Shown: piece after piece, positions 25,211 through 32,872 of the stretch
How the letters are laid out: each line of letters begins with the position of its first letter
Numbering within the stretch: position 1 is the first letter of the stretch
Assembly: GCF_000720185.1 (NCBI RefSeq)
Contig: NZ_JOIY01000023.1
Location: 1 to 64,000, forward strand
Source of the DNA: Streptomyces sp. NRRL S-340
GTDB lineage: Bacteria; Actinomycetota; Actinomycetes; Streptomycetales; Streptomycetaceae
Length of the DNA stretch: 64,000 bases
Direction: 5' to 3'
Position numbers and translations under genes: made by a program
The notes under the pieces: model-generated
The model's database searches: none
Told to the model about the DNA's origin: nothing
What the model saw: only the letters and a program-made list of their open reading frames with translations

Positions 25211-26365
25211 ATGCCGGCCATCTCGCTCACGTCGGTGCGCAAGAGCTACGGCTCCTCGGCGCCCGCCGTCGACAACCTCGACCTGGAGATCCCCGACGGC
25301 TCGTTCACGTGCCTGCTCGGCCCTTCCGGCTGCGGAAAGACCACGACCCTGCGCATGATCTCCGGACTGGAGTCGCTCAACGCGGGAACCATCACCGTCG
25401 GCGGCCGGGTCATGGACTCCACGCACCAAGGAGTCTTCGTGCCGCCGGAGAAGCGCGGCATGGGCCTGGTCTTCCAGAACTACGCGCTCTGGCCGCATCT
25501 GACGGTCGCCAAGAACGTCGAATTCGGTCTCCGGGTACGCAAGGTCAAACCGGCCCAGCGCGCCGAACGCGCCACCGCCGCCCTGAAGATGATGCAGATC
25601 GACTGGGCCGCCGACCGCTACCCGGCCCAGCTCTCCGGCGGCCAGCAGCAGCGCGTCTCGCTCGCCCGCATGCTCGCCGTCAGCCCCGACGTGCTGCTGC
25701 TGGACGAACCGCTGTCCAACCTCGACGCCCAACTGCGGCTGGACATGCGGGCCGAACTCAAACGCATCCACGACGAGACGGGCCACACCATCGTCTTCGT
25801 CACCCACGACCAGCTGGAGGCCATGACCATGGCCACCCACGTCGTGGTGATGAACAAGGGGGTCGTCCAGCAGATGGCACCCCCGATGGAGGTCTACAAC
25901 CGCCCGGCCAACACCTTCGTGGCCCGGTTCGTCGGCAGCCCGCCGATGAACCTCTTCGAGGCCGGGGACGACACCGCGCGCGACACGTTCACCGGCGCCG
26001 TGCGCGAACGGGTCCTGGCCGCCCGGCCGGACCTGACCGAACGGCTCGCCACCGTCGGCGTCCGGCCCGAGAACCTGCGGCTGCTGCACGACGCCGAGGA
26101 GCCGCCCGCCGACGCGTTCGTCTTCGAAGGCACCGTCAAGACGGCGCTGCCCACCGGTTCCAGCTGGACCGTGCTGGTGACCGCCGGACGCACCGAGCTG
26201 TACCTGGTGTCGTACACCGACGTGCGCGCCACCCCCGCCACCCCCGTGCGCTGCGCCGTCCGCACGGCCGACCTGCACCTGTTCGACACCTCGGGCAAGA
26301 GGCTGCCCGACGACGCGGCCGGCGCCGCACCGATGAAGGAGAACACCGCGACATGGGCCAGCTGA
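25211..26365 (+). CDS. ABC importer ATP-binding protein (FbpC/UgpC-like)
   Basis: 384 residues. Walker A GPSGCGKTT (about 39), Q-loop VFQNYALWPHLTV, signature LSGGQQQRVSLARML, Walker B VLLLDEPLSNLD and switch His VTHDQLEAM are all intact. A C-terminal TOBE-like regulatory domain (about 240-370) follows. It energises import by the two preceding proteins. It overlaps the start of the next gene by 13 bp, so the phosphatase genes belong to the same operon. Confidence 0.9.
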   Translation: MPAISLTSVRKSYGSSAPAVDNLDLEIPDGSFTCLLGPSGCGKTTTLRMISGLESLNAGTITVGGRVMDSTHQGVFVPPEKRGMGLVFQNYALWPHLTVAKNVEFGLRVRKVKPAQRAERATAALKMMQIDWAADRYPAQLSGGQQQRVSLARMLAVSPDVLLLDEPLSNLDAQLRLDMRAELKRIHDETGHTIVFVTHDQLEAMTMATHVVVMNKGVVQQMAPPMEVYNRPANTFVARFVGSPPMNLFEAGDDTARDTFTGAVRERVLAARPDLTERLATVGVRPENLRLLHDAEEPPADAFVFEGTVKTALPTGSSWTVLVTAGRTELYLVSYTDVRATPATPVRCAVRTADLHLFDTSGKRLPDDAAGAAPMKENTATWAS

Positions 26366-27138
26366 CCCGACCCACGGCACTTCTGCTGGACTTCGGCGGA
26401 GTGGTCGTGGCGACCACCAACCGCCCCTCCTGGGCGCACGATCTCGCCACCGAACTGCACGCCGCCCTGACCGCCGCGGGCTGCGCCGAGCTGACCGTCG
26501 AGCACATCGAGGCGGACCTGTCGGCCGGATCCGCCGCCGACTCGCACTGGAAGAACGCGATGAGCCGGCCGGCCGCCCCCGAGGAGATGACGCACCGGCG
26601 CTTCTGGAGCGACTTCGTCGCCGCCGACTGGCCGCAGGCCGCGCTCGCCTGGGTGACCGCCCACGCCGAACCGCTGTGCCACCGGCTCGGCGAGCTCAAG
26701 CAGGACCGCGTCACCCGCGACGGCATGCCCGCCCTCCTCGACACCTGTGACGAGCTGGGCATCGCCGTCGGCATCGTCTCCAACGCCCTGGCCGGCTCGG
26801 TGCACCGCGACTACATGGCCGAACACGGCCTCGACAAGCGCGTCGCGGTGCAGGTGTACAGCGACGAGGTCGCCGTCCGCAAACCCAACCCGGAGATGAT
26901 CCGCATCGCCGCGCGTGCCCTGGACACCGACCCGGCCGGCTGCTGGTACGTCGGCGACAACTACGACCGCGACGTGCTGTGCGGCCGGCGCGCCGGAGCC
27001 GGCGCGACCGTCCTGATGGAGGCGCGCGGCACCTACGACCGGCCCTACATCGTCCAGGCCGAGCCCGACGCGGTCGTCGCCGGCCCGGACGAACTGCGGG
27101 AACTGCTGCTCGCCGCCCCGGCCCCTGCCGCCCGGTGA
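26353..27138 (+). CDS. HAD family hydrolase (first of a tandem pair)
   Basis: 261 residues. Motif I is LLLDFGGVVV: the nucleophile Asp is present but the usual second Asp is Gly, as in the HAD-IA/YihX branch. Motif II VGIVSNAL, motif III Lys in VAVRKPNPEMI, motif IV CWYVGDNYDRDV. Residues 20-100 form a helical cap. Phosphatase activity on a small phosphorylated sugar or polyol is likely. It starts within the end of the ATPase gene, so it is co-expressed with the importer. It is paralogous to the gene at 27377 (both have FWxDFVAADWP/ELWEDFVAADWP). Confidence 0.8.
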   Translation: MGQLTRPTALLLDFGGVVVATTNRPSWAHDLATELHAALTAAGCAELTVEHIEADLSAGSAADSHWKNAMSRPAAPEEMTHRRFWSDFVAADWPQAALAWVTAHAEPLCHRLGELKQDRVTRDGMPALLDTCDELGIAVGIVSNALAGSVHRDYMAEHGLDKRVAVQVYSDEVAVRKPNPEMIRIAARALDTDPAGCWYVGDNYDRDVLCGRRAGAGATVLMEARGTYDRPYIVQAEPDAVVAGPDELRELLLAAPAPAAR

Positions 27139-27250
27139 CACCCGCCGGCCGCCCGCGCGCCGCCCCTCCCGCCCACCGGCCCGGCCCCGGCGGACGACGG
27201 TGCGGCGCGCACCCCTGCGGCCGTCCGCGCCACGCCGACCCCCTGACCCT

Positions 27251-27362
27251 CGCGAACAACCCGTACAACCCCTGCGACCCGAACAACCCGAACAATCCGA
27301 ACAACCCGAAGAACCCGAAGAACCCGAAGAACCGGAACAACCCGAACAACCGGAACAACCCG
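27251..27362 (+). repeat. Nonanucleotide tandem repeat between the HAD genes
   Basis: About a dozen imperfect 9-bp units of the type aacaacccg / aagaacccg, far richer in A than its surroundings. Read in frame it would encode Asn-Asn-Pro and Asn-Pro-Lys repeats, but no coherent gene contains it; it forms the leader just before the ribosome binding site of the second HAD gene. Confidence 0.8.
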
Positions 27363-27376
27363 ATGGGAGAGTCCCC

Positions 27377-28180
27377 GTGACGACGCTCCGCCCCCCGCGG
27401 GCGCTGCTGCTGGACCACGGCGGCGTGCTGATGAGGTCCGTCAGACGCCCCGAGCGCATGGCCGCCTTCGCCGACCGCGTGCTCGCCCTGGTGGGCCCCC
27501 GCACGGGCCTCGACCGGGACGCCGTGCTGCGCGACGTCAACGCCGGCAAGGCCGCCTACCGCGCCTGGAAGAACGGCGGCGTCCGTACCCCCGAGCCGCG
27601 CGAGATCGGGCACCGGGAACTGTGGGAGGACTTCGTCGCCGCCGACTGGCCGCCCGCCGCGCGCGCCCTGGTCGGCGCCGAGGCCGTCCCCCTGTGCCGG
27701 GAGATGACGCTCGCCGAGAGCGACAAGACCCTCGCTCCCGGCATGCTGGAGACTCTCAGGCTGGCACGCGGCCACGGGGTGCGCACGGGCATCGTGTCCA
27801 ACACCCTGCTCGGCTCGCTCAACCGCGACCTCGCCCGGCACGTCGGCACCGACCCCTACCTGGACGTGCAGGTCTACTCCGACGAGATCGGGCTGCGCAA
27901 GCCCGCACCCGAGACGATCCGCCTGGCCGCGCGCGCCCTCTCGGTCGACCCCGCCGACTGCTGGTACGTCGGCGACCACTACGACCGGGACGTGGTGTGC
28001 GGCCGGCGCGCCGGTGTGGGCGCGACGATCCTGATGCGGCCGGCCGGCCGCCGGGACGCGGGCGCGCGCCCGCAGCCGGACGCCGAGGTCGCCGACGGCC
28101 TCGAACTGCTCGGCCTGCTGCGGAGCGCGCTCACCGGGAACGGCACCCGGCCGCACCCCGGTCGGGGGGCGGCCGCATGA
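27377..28180 (+). CDS. HAD family hydrolase (second of the tandem pair)
   Basis: 267 residues from GTG (GGGAGAG upstream). Motif I LLLDHGGVLM again lacks the second Asp; motif II TGIVSNTLLGSLNRDL; motif III LRKPAPETI; motif IV CWYVGDHYDRDVVCGRRAG. The shared DFVAADWP cap segment and motif IV show duplication with divergence from the gene at 26353. It is separated by a tandem-repeat leader and overlaps the next gene by 4 bp. Likely a cytosolic phosphatase for the imported organophosphate. Confidence 0.8.
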   Translation: MTTLRPPRALLLDHGGVLMRSVRRPERMAAFADRVLALVGPRTGLDRDAVLRDVNAGKAAYRAWKNGGVRTPEPREIGHRELWEDFVAADWPPAARALVGAEAVPLCREMTLAESDKTLAPGMLETLRLARGHGVRTGIVSNTLLGSLNRDLARHVGTDPYLDVQVYSDEIGLRKPAPETIRLAARALSVDPADCWYVGDHYDRDVVCGRRAGVGATILMRPAGRRDAGARPQPDAEVADGLELLGLLRSALTGNGTRPHPGRGAAA

Positions 28181-29004
28181 GCGAACTGGACGCACTGACG
28201 GTCCGGCTGCGCGAGGCCGCCACCGAGGCGGCGCTGGCCGTCGCCCCGGACCTGCTGGCGGCGTTCCGCGGCGCCATGGACGTCGATTTCAAGCGCGACG
28301 AGCACGACCCGGTCACCGTGCATGACCGGCGCGCCGAGGAACGCATCCGCGAGCTGCTGCTCAAGCGGGTGCCGGACAGTACCGTCGTCGGTGAGGAGGG
28401 CGGACGCCGGGACGGCACCGGCCGCATAGCGTGGTACGTCGACCCCATCGACGGAACCGCCAACTTCGCCCGCGGACTGGCCTTCTTCTGCACCTCCGTC
28501 GGTGCCGCGGTCGACGGCGAACCCGTGGCCGGTGCCATCGTCGACCCGGTCGCCGGGCACGTCTTCACCGCCGACGCCACGGGCGCCTACCTCGGCGACG
28601 AGCCGCTGCGCCCGAGCGGCGTGCGCGAGGAGGCCCGCGCCCTGCTCATCACCGGCTTCCCCACCTCACGCGAACTGGCGCGCGACGACCCGCAGACCCT
28701 GCCGCGGTTCGGCGAACTCATCGCCCGCTACGGCACCGTGCGGCGCACCGGAAGCGCCGCGCTGACCCTCGCCCACGTGGCCGCCGGCTGGTGCGACGCC
28801 GCGCTGGGCACCTCCGTCAACGCCTGGGACATCTGCGCCGCCCGGGTGCTGGTGCGGCGCGCGGGCGCCCACTACAGCGCCTTCGCCGGGGACGGCGGCT
28901 GGGACCAGCCCGGCTACCTGGCCCACGGCCCGGGCCTGGAGCCGCACGCCGCCCGGGAGTTCGTGGACTGGTACCTGTCCCGCCTGCCAGGAAGGAACAC
29001 GTGA
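28177..29004 (+). CDS. Inositol monophosphatase family protein
   Basis: 275 residues. All metal-binding motifs are intact: VVGEEGG (Glu of motif A), YVDPIDGTANFARGL (DPxDGT) and SVNAWDICAARVLVRRAGA (WDxAA). Mg-dependent dephosphorylation of inositol monophosphate or a similar sugar phosphate is expected. Its place behind an importer, two HAD phosphatases and near a phytase makes inositol phosphate an attractive substrate, though histidinol phosphate and fructose bisphosphate phosphatases share the fold. Coupled at both ends (4-bp and 1-bp overlaps). Confidence 0.85.
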   Translation: MSELDALTVRLREAATEAALAVAPDLLAAFRGAMDVDFKRDEHDPVTVHDRRAEERIRELLLKRVPDSTVVGEEGGRRDGTGRIAWYVDPIDGTANFARGLAFFCTSVGAAVDGEPVAGAIVDPVAGHVFTADATGAYLGDEPLRPSGVREEARALLITGFPTSRELARDDPQTLPRFGELIARYGTVRRTGSAALTLAHVAAGWCDAALGTSVNAWDICAARVLVRRAGAHYSAFAGDGGWDQPGYLAHGPGLEPHAAREFVDWYLSRLPGRNT

Positions 29005-29819
29005 TGGCGCCACCCGGCCCCGGCCTGCGCTACGTGTGGATCGTCACCGACCTCGACGGCACCCTGGTCGACCGCGGCCTGGAGATCGTGCGCCGCAGCG
29101 CGCTGGCCCTGCGGCGGTACCGGGAACTCGGCGGAACCGTCGTGATCGCCACCGGCCGCAACGAGGTGTCGGCAGGCCGCTTCCACCGCGAACTCGGCCT
29201 GGACACCCCGATGATCGTCTACAACGGCGCTCGCGTCGTCGATCCGCTGACCGGGACCCGGCTGCTCGACCTGGACCTGGGCGCCTCCTGGCGGACACTG
29301 CGCGAGGACCTGCTGCCCAGGCTGCCCGAGGGCGTGGGAGCGGTGGCCTTCGCCGGTGAGGACGCCTACGTGCTGCGCGGGGCCCCCTCGCTGGCGGCGT
29401 ACGCCGCACGCGACCGGATCGAGCTGCGTGCGGGCCCCGCGCCGCAGGTCCCGACGAAGGTGATGCTGATCGCCGACCGGCCGGGCCTCGGCCCGCTGGC
29501 GGACCTCACCGCCCGCTGCTGTCCGGCGACCCGGCTGCTGCAGTCGGAGGACACGTATCTGGAGATCCTGCCGGCCGGCGCCGGCAAGGAAGTGGCGCTG
29601 CGCCACCTCGCGGAACGGGCGGGTGTGCCGATGGAGCGGATAGCGGCCATCGGCGACAACCCGAACGACACCGCCATGGTGCGGGCAGCGGGCCTGGGCG
29701 CGGCGGTCGGCGACGGCCACAAGGAGGTACGTGCCGCCGCCGACGTCGTGGTCGGGCCGTGCGCCCTGGGCGCGGTGGCCGACCTCGTCGAGCGCGTCAC
29801 CGCGCACCCGGTCCGGTGA
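29004..29819 (+). CDS. Cof-type HAD phosphatase
   Basis: 271 residues. Motif I VTDLDGTLVDRG with both Asp residues, motif II VIATGRN, Lys at PTKVMLI region, and motif IV AAIGDNPNDTAMVRAAGLGAAVGDGHKEVRAAAD, the Cof/YbiV subfamily (cap type IIB) ending. These hydrolyse sugar phosphates and related metabolites. Its ATG shares a base with the previous stop and its end overlaps the next GTG by 4 bp, making it part of the importer-phosphatase operon. Confidence 0.85.
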   Translation: MAPPGPGLRYVWIVTDLDGTLVDRGLEIVRRSALALRRYRELGGTVVIATGRNEVSAGRFHRELGLDTPMIVYNGARVVDPLTGTRLLDLDLGASWRTLREDLLPRLPEGVGAVAFAGEDAYVLRGAPSLAAYAARDRIELRAGPAPQVPTKVMLIADRPGLGPLADLTARCCPATRLLQSEDTYLEILPAGAGKEVALRHLAERAGVPMERIAAIGDNPNDTAMVRAAGLGAAVGDGHKEVRAAADVVVGPCALGAVADLVERVTAHPVR

Positions 29820-30721
29820 TCCTCACCGTCCTCGGCTCCTCCGGCTCGGTGCCGGGCCCCGGCAACCCGTGCTCGGGCTATCTGCTCGAACACGGCGGAC
29901 ACCGGCTGCTGCTGGACCTCGGGACCGGGGCGTTCGGCGCGCTGCTGACGTACGCCGGCCCCCACCAGGTGGACACGGTGGTGCTCAGCCACCGGCACGC
30001 CGACCACTCGGCGGACCTGGCGGCGCTGGCGTACGCGCAGGAGAAGCTGACCGGCCGTGAGGTGCCGACCCGGGTGATCGCGCCGCCCGGGACGGCGGAG
30101 GGCGTACGGCGTGCGTCCGTGCTGGCCTTCGAGGACTCCCGGCCGGGGGACCTGGAGTGCGGGCCGTTCCGGCTGCGGCTGGCGCGGGTGCGGCACTCGG
30201 TGGAGACCTGCGCCGTGCGGGTGGAGGCGGGCGGTTCCTGCCTGACGTACACCGGTGACTCCGGACCGTGCCGGGAACTGGCGGAGCTGGCCCGCGGAAG
30301 CGGTGTCCTGCTGGCCGAGGCCGCGCTGGGAGCCGATACCGAAGCAGAAGCAGGAGCAGAAGCAGGAGCAGAAGCAGGAGCAGAAGCAGGAGCCGGAGCA
30401 GGAGCAGGAGCCGGGGCCACAGGCGCGGCAGGCCCCGGCGCGGCCGCACATGGCTGGGGCCGCGACCACACCGCCCCCGCCCCGCACCACCTGACCGCGG
30501 AACAGGCAGGGGAACTGGCCGCTTCGGCCGGTGTCGGTCTGCTGGCGGTGACCCACCTGCGTCCGTGGGACGACCCCGGACGGTCGCTGGCCGCCGCTGC
30601 GCTCCGGTTTACCGGCCCGGTCCTCCTGGCCCGGCCGGGGCTGCGGCTGGTCCCCGGTGGCGCCACCGGCGCGCCGGACCCGGACGAGGAGAGAGCAGCG
30701 CACCCGGAAGAGGAGAGATGA
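29816..30721 (+). CDS. Metallo-beta-lactamase-fold hydrolase (PhnP/RNase Z-like)
   Basis: 301 residues from GTG. VLGSSGSVPGPGNPCSGYLL opens the phosphodiesterase-type MBL fold, SHRHADHSADL is the HxHxDH zinc motif, and VTHLRPWDDP the closing His. Related enzymes cleave cyclic nucleotides, cyclic ribosyl phosphates (PhnP) or tRNA ends. Between residues about 178 and 220 is a Glu-Ala-Gly repeat (EAEAGAEAGAEAG...) encoded by a hexanucleotide repeat, likely a recent expansion in a loop. In this phosphatase operon a phosphodiester substrate such as a glycerophospho- or cyclic phosphate is plausible. Confidence 0.75.
   Translation: MILTVLGSSGSVPGPGNPCSGYLLEHGGHRLLLDLGTGAFGALLTYAGPHQVDTVVLSHRHADHSADLAALAYAQEKLTGREVPTRVIAPPGTAEGVRRASVLAFEDSRPGDLECGPFRLRLARVRHSVETCAVRVEAGGSCLTYTGDSGPCRELAELARGSGVLLAEAALGADTEAEAGAEAGAEAGAEAGAGAGAGAGATGAAGPGAAAHGWGRDHTAPAPHHLTAEQAGELAASAGVGLLAVTHLRPWDDPGRSLAAAALRFTGPVLLARPGLRLVPGGATGAPDPDEERAAHPEEER
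30337..30416 (+). repeat. Hexanucleotide/dodecamer repeat inside the MBL gene
   Basis: Repeated gaagcaggagca units (gcagaa/gcagga alternation) encode the Ala-Glu-Ala-Gly tract. The DNA is unusually A-rich for the region and the repeat preserves the reading frame. Confidence 0.8.
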
Positions 30722-30949
30722 GTGAGACGCACGGAGCGGCTGCCGGCCGCGATCCGCATCGTCCGCGAGGCCGCGACGGTCGTCACAACGTCCGTCCGGC
30801 CGCAGCGGGCCCGCCCGGAGACCTCGGTGGCGGACATCCGCGACAGTACCGACCGGCAGGCGGGACGGCTGATCTGCCGCGGGCCGGCCACCGGGGTCCC
30901 CGGCGAGGCGACCGTCGGTGAGGTCCGGGCCGCGGCGGTGGCGCGGTGA
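30722..30949 (+). CDS. Small hypothetical protein
   Basis: 75 residues from a GTG directly after the MBL stop. No family is recognised. Third positions are nearly all G/C and its TGA overlaps the GTG of the MgtC gene (GTGA at 30946-30949), which argues it is translated; the competing frame starting at the ATG 30718 has poor third-position bias. Basic N-terminus (VRRTERLPAAIRIVREAATVV), no membrane helix. Confidence 0.5.
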   Translation: MRRTERLPAAIRIVREAATVVTTSVRPQRARPETSVADIRDSTDRQAGRLICRGPATGVPGEATVGEVRAAAVAR

Positions 30950-31641
30950 ACCACGACGGGACCTCGCTGGTCCACCTGGCGGCGGCGTTCGGACTGTGCG
31001 CCCTCATCGGCCTGGAGCGCGAGTACCGGCAGAAGTCGGCCGGCCTGCGCACCCATGTCCTGGTGGGGCTCGGCTCGGCGCTGTTCATGCTGGTGTCGAA
31101 GTACGGCTTCGCGGACATGCTCGGGCTGGACGGTGTGGCGCTGGACCCCTCGCGGGTCGCCGCGCAGATCGTGTCCGGCATCGGCTTCATCGGCGGCGGA
31201 CTGATCTTCGTCCGCAGGGACGCGGTGCGGGGCCTGACGACGGCGGCCAGCGTGTGGCTGGCGGCGTCGATCGGCGCCGCGGCGGGCGCGGGACTGCTGG
31301 TGCTGGCCTGTGCCGTGACGGTGGCCTACCTCGTCGTGGCGTTCGCCTTCCCGCCACTCGCCCGGCGGCTGCCCCGTTCGCCGGCCGAGGCGGTGCTGCT
31401 GCGCATCAGCTATCTGGACGGCCGCGGCCTGTTGCGCGACATCGTCCGCGAGTGCACCGGCGCGGGTTTCCACGTGGCCGGGCTGCGCAGGGCCGGCCCG
31501 CTGCCGACGGGTTCCGCGCCCACCCAGGTGGGCGTCCTGCTGGAGCTGTCCGGCAACGGCGCGCAGGACGAACTGGTGCCCCGCCTCTCGGACCGGGAGG
31601 GGATCACCGAAGTGACCCTGCTGGAGGACGAGGCGGACTGA
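30946..31641 (+). CDS. MgtC/SapB family membrane protein
   Basis: 231 residues. The N-terminal MgtC domain has FGLCALIGLEREYRQKSAGLRTHVLVGLGSALFML and IVSGIGFIGGGLIFVRRDAVRGLTTAASVWLAASIGAAAG with four or five helices; the C-terminal part (about 140-231) is a soluble ACT-like domain. MgtC proteins are linked to survival in low Mg and to phosphate/ATP homeostasis by inhibiting ATP synthase or phosphate sensing. Its position at the end of the importer-phosphatase operon fits a phosphate-stress role. Confidence 0.85.
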   Translation: MNHDGTSLVHLAAAFGLCALIGLEREYRQKSAGLRTHVLVGLGSALFMLVSKYGFADMLGLDGVALDPSRVAAQIVSGIGFIGGGLIFVRRDAVRGLTTAASVWLAASIGAAAGAGLLVLACAVTVAYLVVAFAFPPLARRLPRSPAEAVLLRISYLDGRGLLRDIVRECTGAGFHVAGLRRAGPLPTGSAPTQVGVLLELSGNGAQDELVPRLSDREGITEVTLLEDEAD

Positions 31642-31957
31642 CGGGGCGGCTGACCGGCGGGACGGCGGGTGCGGGGCGGCGGGCACGAGGCGGCGGGGCG
31701 GCGTCTGAGCGTGTCCGCCACCGGCTGCCGGCCGGGTCCCCGCAAAGGCACCTGCGAGACCCTCGACCGCGGGAAGGAACGAGGATGCTCCATGAGTCCG
31801 AATGTAAGGACAATAGGTTGACAGGGTGTGTGCGGGAAAGGCAGGCTCGTTCCACGCGGACGGGCCGCCAGCCCGGCGCTCCAGGAGAAGCTGAGAGAGG
31901 GCTTGGCATGCCGATCAGGTTGGCCCACGCCGTACACGTCACCGAAGGAGGCAGGCC
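31642..31957. other. Intergenic region before the inositol catabolic operon
   Basis: A GC-rich first half contains ggcggg-type repeats and may terminate the previous operon. The second half is AT-richer and carries a candidate operator (31802-31815) followed by TTGACA (31818-31823) and, 18 bp on, CAGGCT (31842-31847), a possible promoter for iolE. Confidence 0.45.
31802..31823 (+). promoter_or_regulatory. TGT-N2-KGACA site and -35 hexamer before iolE
   Basis: ATGTAAGGACAATA (31802-31815) shares the WTGT-N2-KGACA core with sites before the dehydrogenase, phytase and importer genes. It is followed at once by TTGACA (31818-31823), so a bound repressor would cover the -35. Confidence 0.45.
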
Positions 31958-32869
31958 GTGAGCGCACCCATCGCCGAGCGGGTCGCAGGAGCACCGATCT
32001 CCTGGGGAGTCTGCGAGGTCCCGGGCTGGGGGTACCAGCTCGCGCCGGACCTGGTCCTGCGTCAGATGCGCGAGGTCGGCCTCACCGCCACCGAGTTCGG
32101 GCCCGACGGCTTCCTGCCCGACGCCCCCGCGGACAAGGCCGCGACGCTGGCCTCCCACGGCCTGCGGGCCGTCGGGCAGTTCGTGCCGGTCGTGCTGCAC
32201 GACCCGGACCACGACCCGCTGCCCGCGGTCCGGGCGGCGATCACCGGCCTGCTGGCCGCCGACGCCCGTACGGTCGTCGTCGCAGCGGCAACCGGGGCCG
32301 ACGGCTACGACGACCGCCCGGTCCTCGACGCGGCGGGCTGGTCCGCGCTGCTGGCCAACCTCGACCGGATCTCCGCCGCCGCGCACGAGGCGGGCCTGGT
32401 CGCCACCCTGCACCCGCACGTCGGGACGATGATCGAGACGGGCGAGGAGACCGAGCGGGTGCTCGACGGTTCGGGCATCGGGCTGTGCCTGGACACCGGG
32501 CACCTGATCATCGGCGGCGGCGACCCGGTCGCCCTGGCGGCCCGGCGGACGGACCGCATCGCCCACATGCATCTGAAGGACGTGCGCCTGGACCTCGCCG
32601 ACCGGGTGCGGGCCGGCCGGATGACGTACACGGAGGCCGTCGCCGCGGGGATGTACGTCCCCCTCGGCACCGGCGACGTGGACGTCGCGGCGATCGTCGG
32701 CCTGCTGGAGGCCGACGGGTACGCCGGATGGTACGTACTCGAACAGGACACGGTCCTGGCGGCCGCTCCCGGTGCGCAGGGCGGCGCCGGCCCCGCCGAG
32801 GACGTGCGCGCCTCGGTCGCCCACCTCCTCTCCCTCGCCCATGCCGCCGGACGCGGCCAGGGGAGCTGA
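31958..32869 (+). CDS. iolE: Inosose dehydratase (IolE family)
   Basis: 303 residues, GTG start with AAGGAGG upstream. GAPISWGVCEVPGWGYQL is a close match to the IolE opening, TEFGPDGFLP, LHPHVGTMIETGEE, GLCLDTGHLIIGGGDP and HMHLKDV supply the TIM-barrel metal ligands (Glu, Asp/His, His, Glu). IolE dehydrates 2-keto-myo-inositol in the second step of inositol catabolism. It heads the iolE-iolC-aldolase-(iolB/iolD remnant)-mmsA operon. An IolI-like isomerase is the alternative. Confidence 0.8.
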   Translation: MSAPIAERVAGAPISWGVCEVPGWGYQLAPDLVLRQMREVGLTATEFGPDGFLPDAPADKAATLASHGLRAVGQFVPVVLHDPDHDPLPAVRAAITGLLAADARTVVVAAATGADGYDDRPVLDAAGWSALLANLDRISAAAHEAGLVATLHPHVGTMIETGEETERVLDGSGIGLCLDTGHLIIGGGDPVALAARRTDRIAHMHLKDVRLDLADRVRAGRMTYTEAVAAGMYVPLGTGDVDVAAIVGLLEADGYAGWYVLEQDTVLAAAPGAQGGAGPAEDVRASVAHLLSLAHAAGRGQGS

Positions 32870-32872
32870 CCG

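Noticed and set aside
27251..27362. CRISPR-like array or Asn-Pro repeat protein
   Set aside because: The units are 9 bp, contiguous and degenerate with no spacers, and no frame gives a complete protein with a start, so it is a simple tandem repeat.
30718..30921. Alternative small gene starting at ATG 30718
   Set aside because: Overlaps the MBL stop as ATGA, but its third positions are poorly biased; the GTG 30722 frame has near-complete G/C third positions and couples to mgtC.
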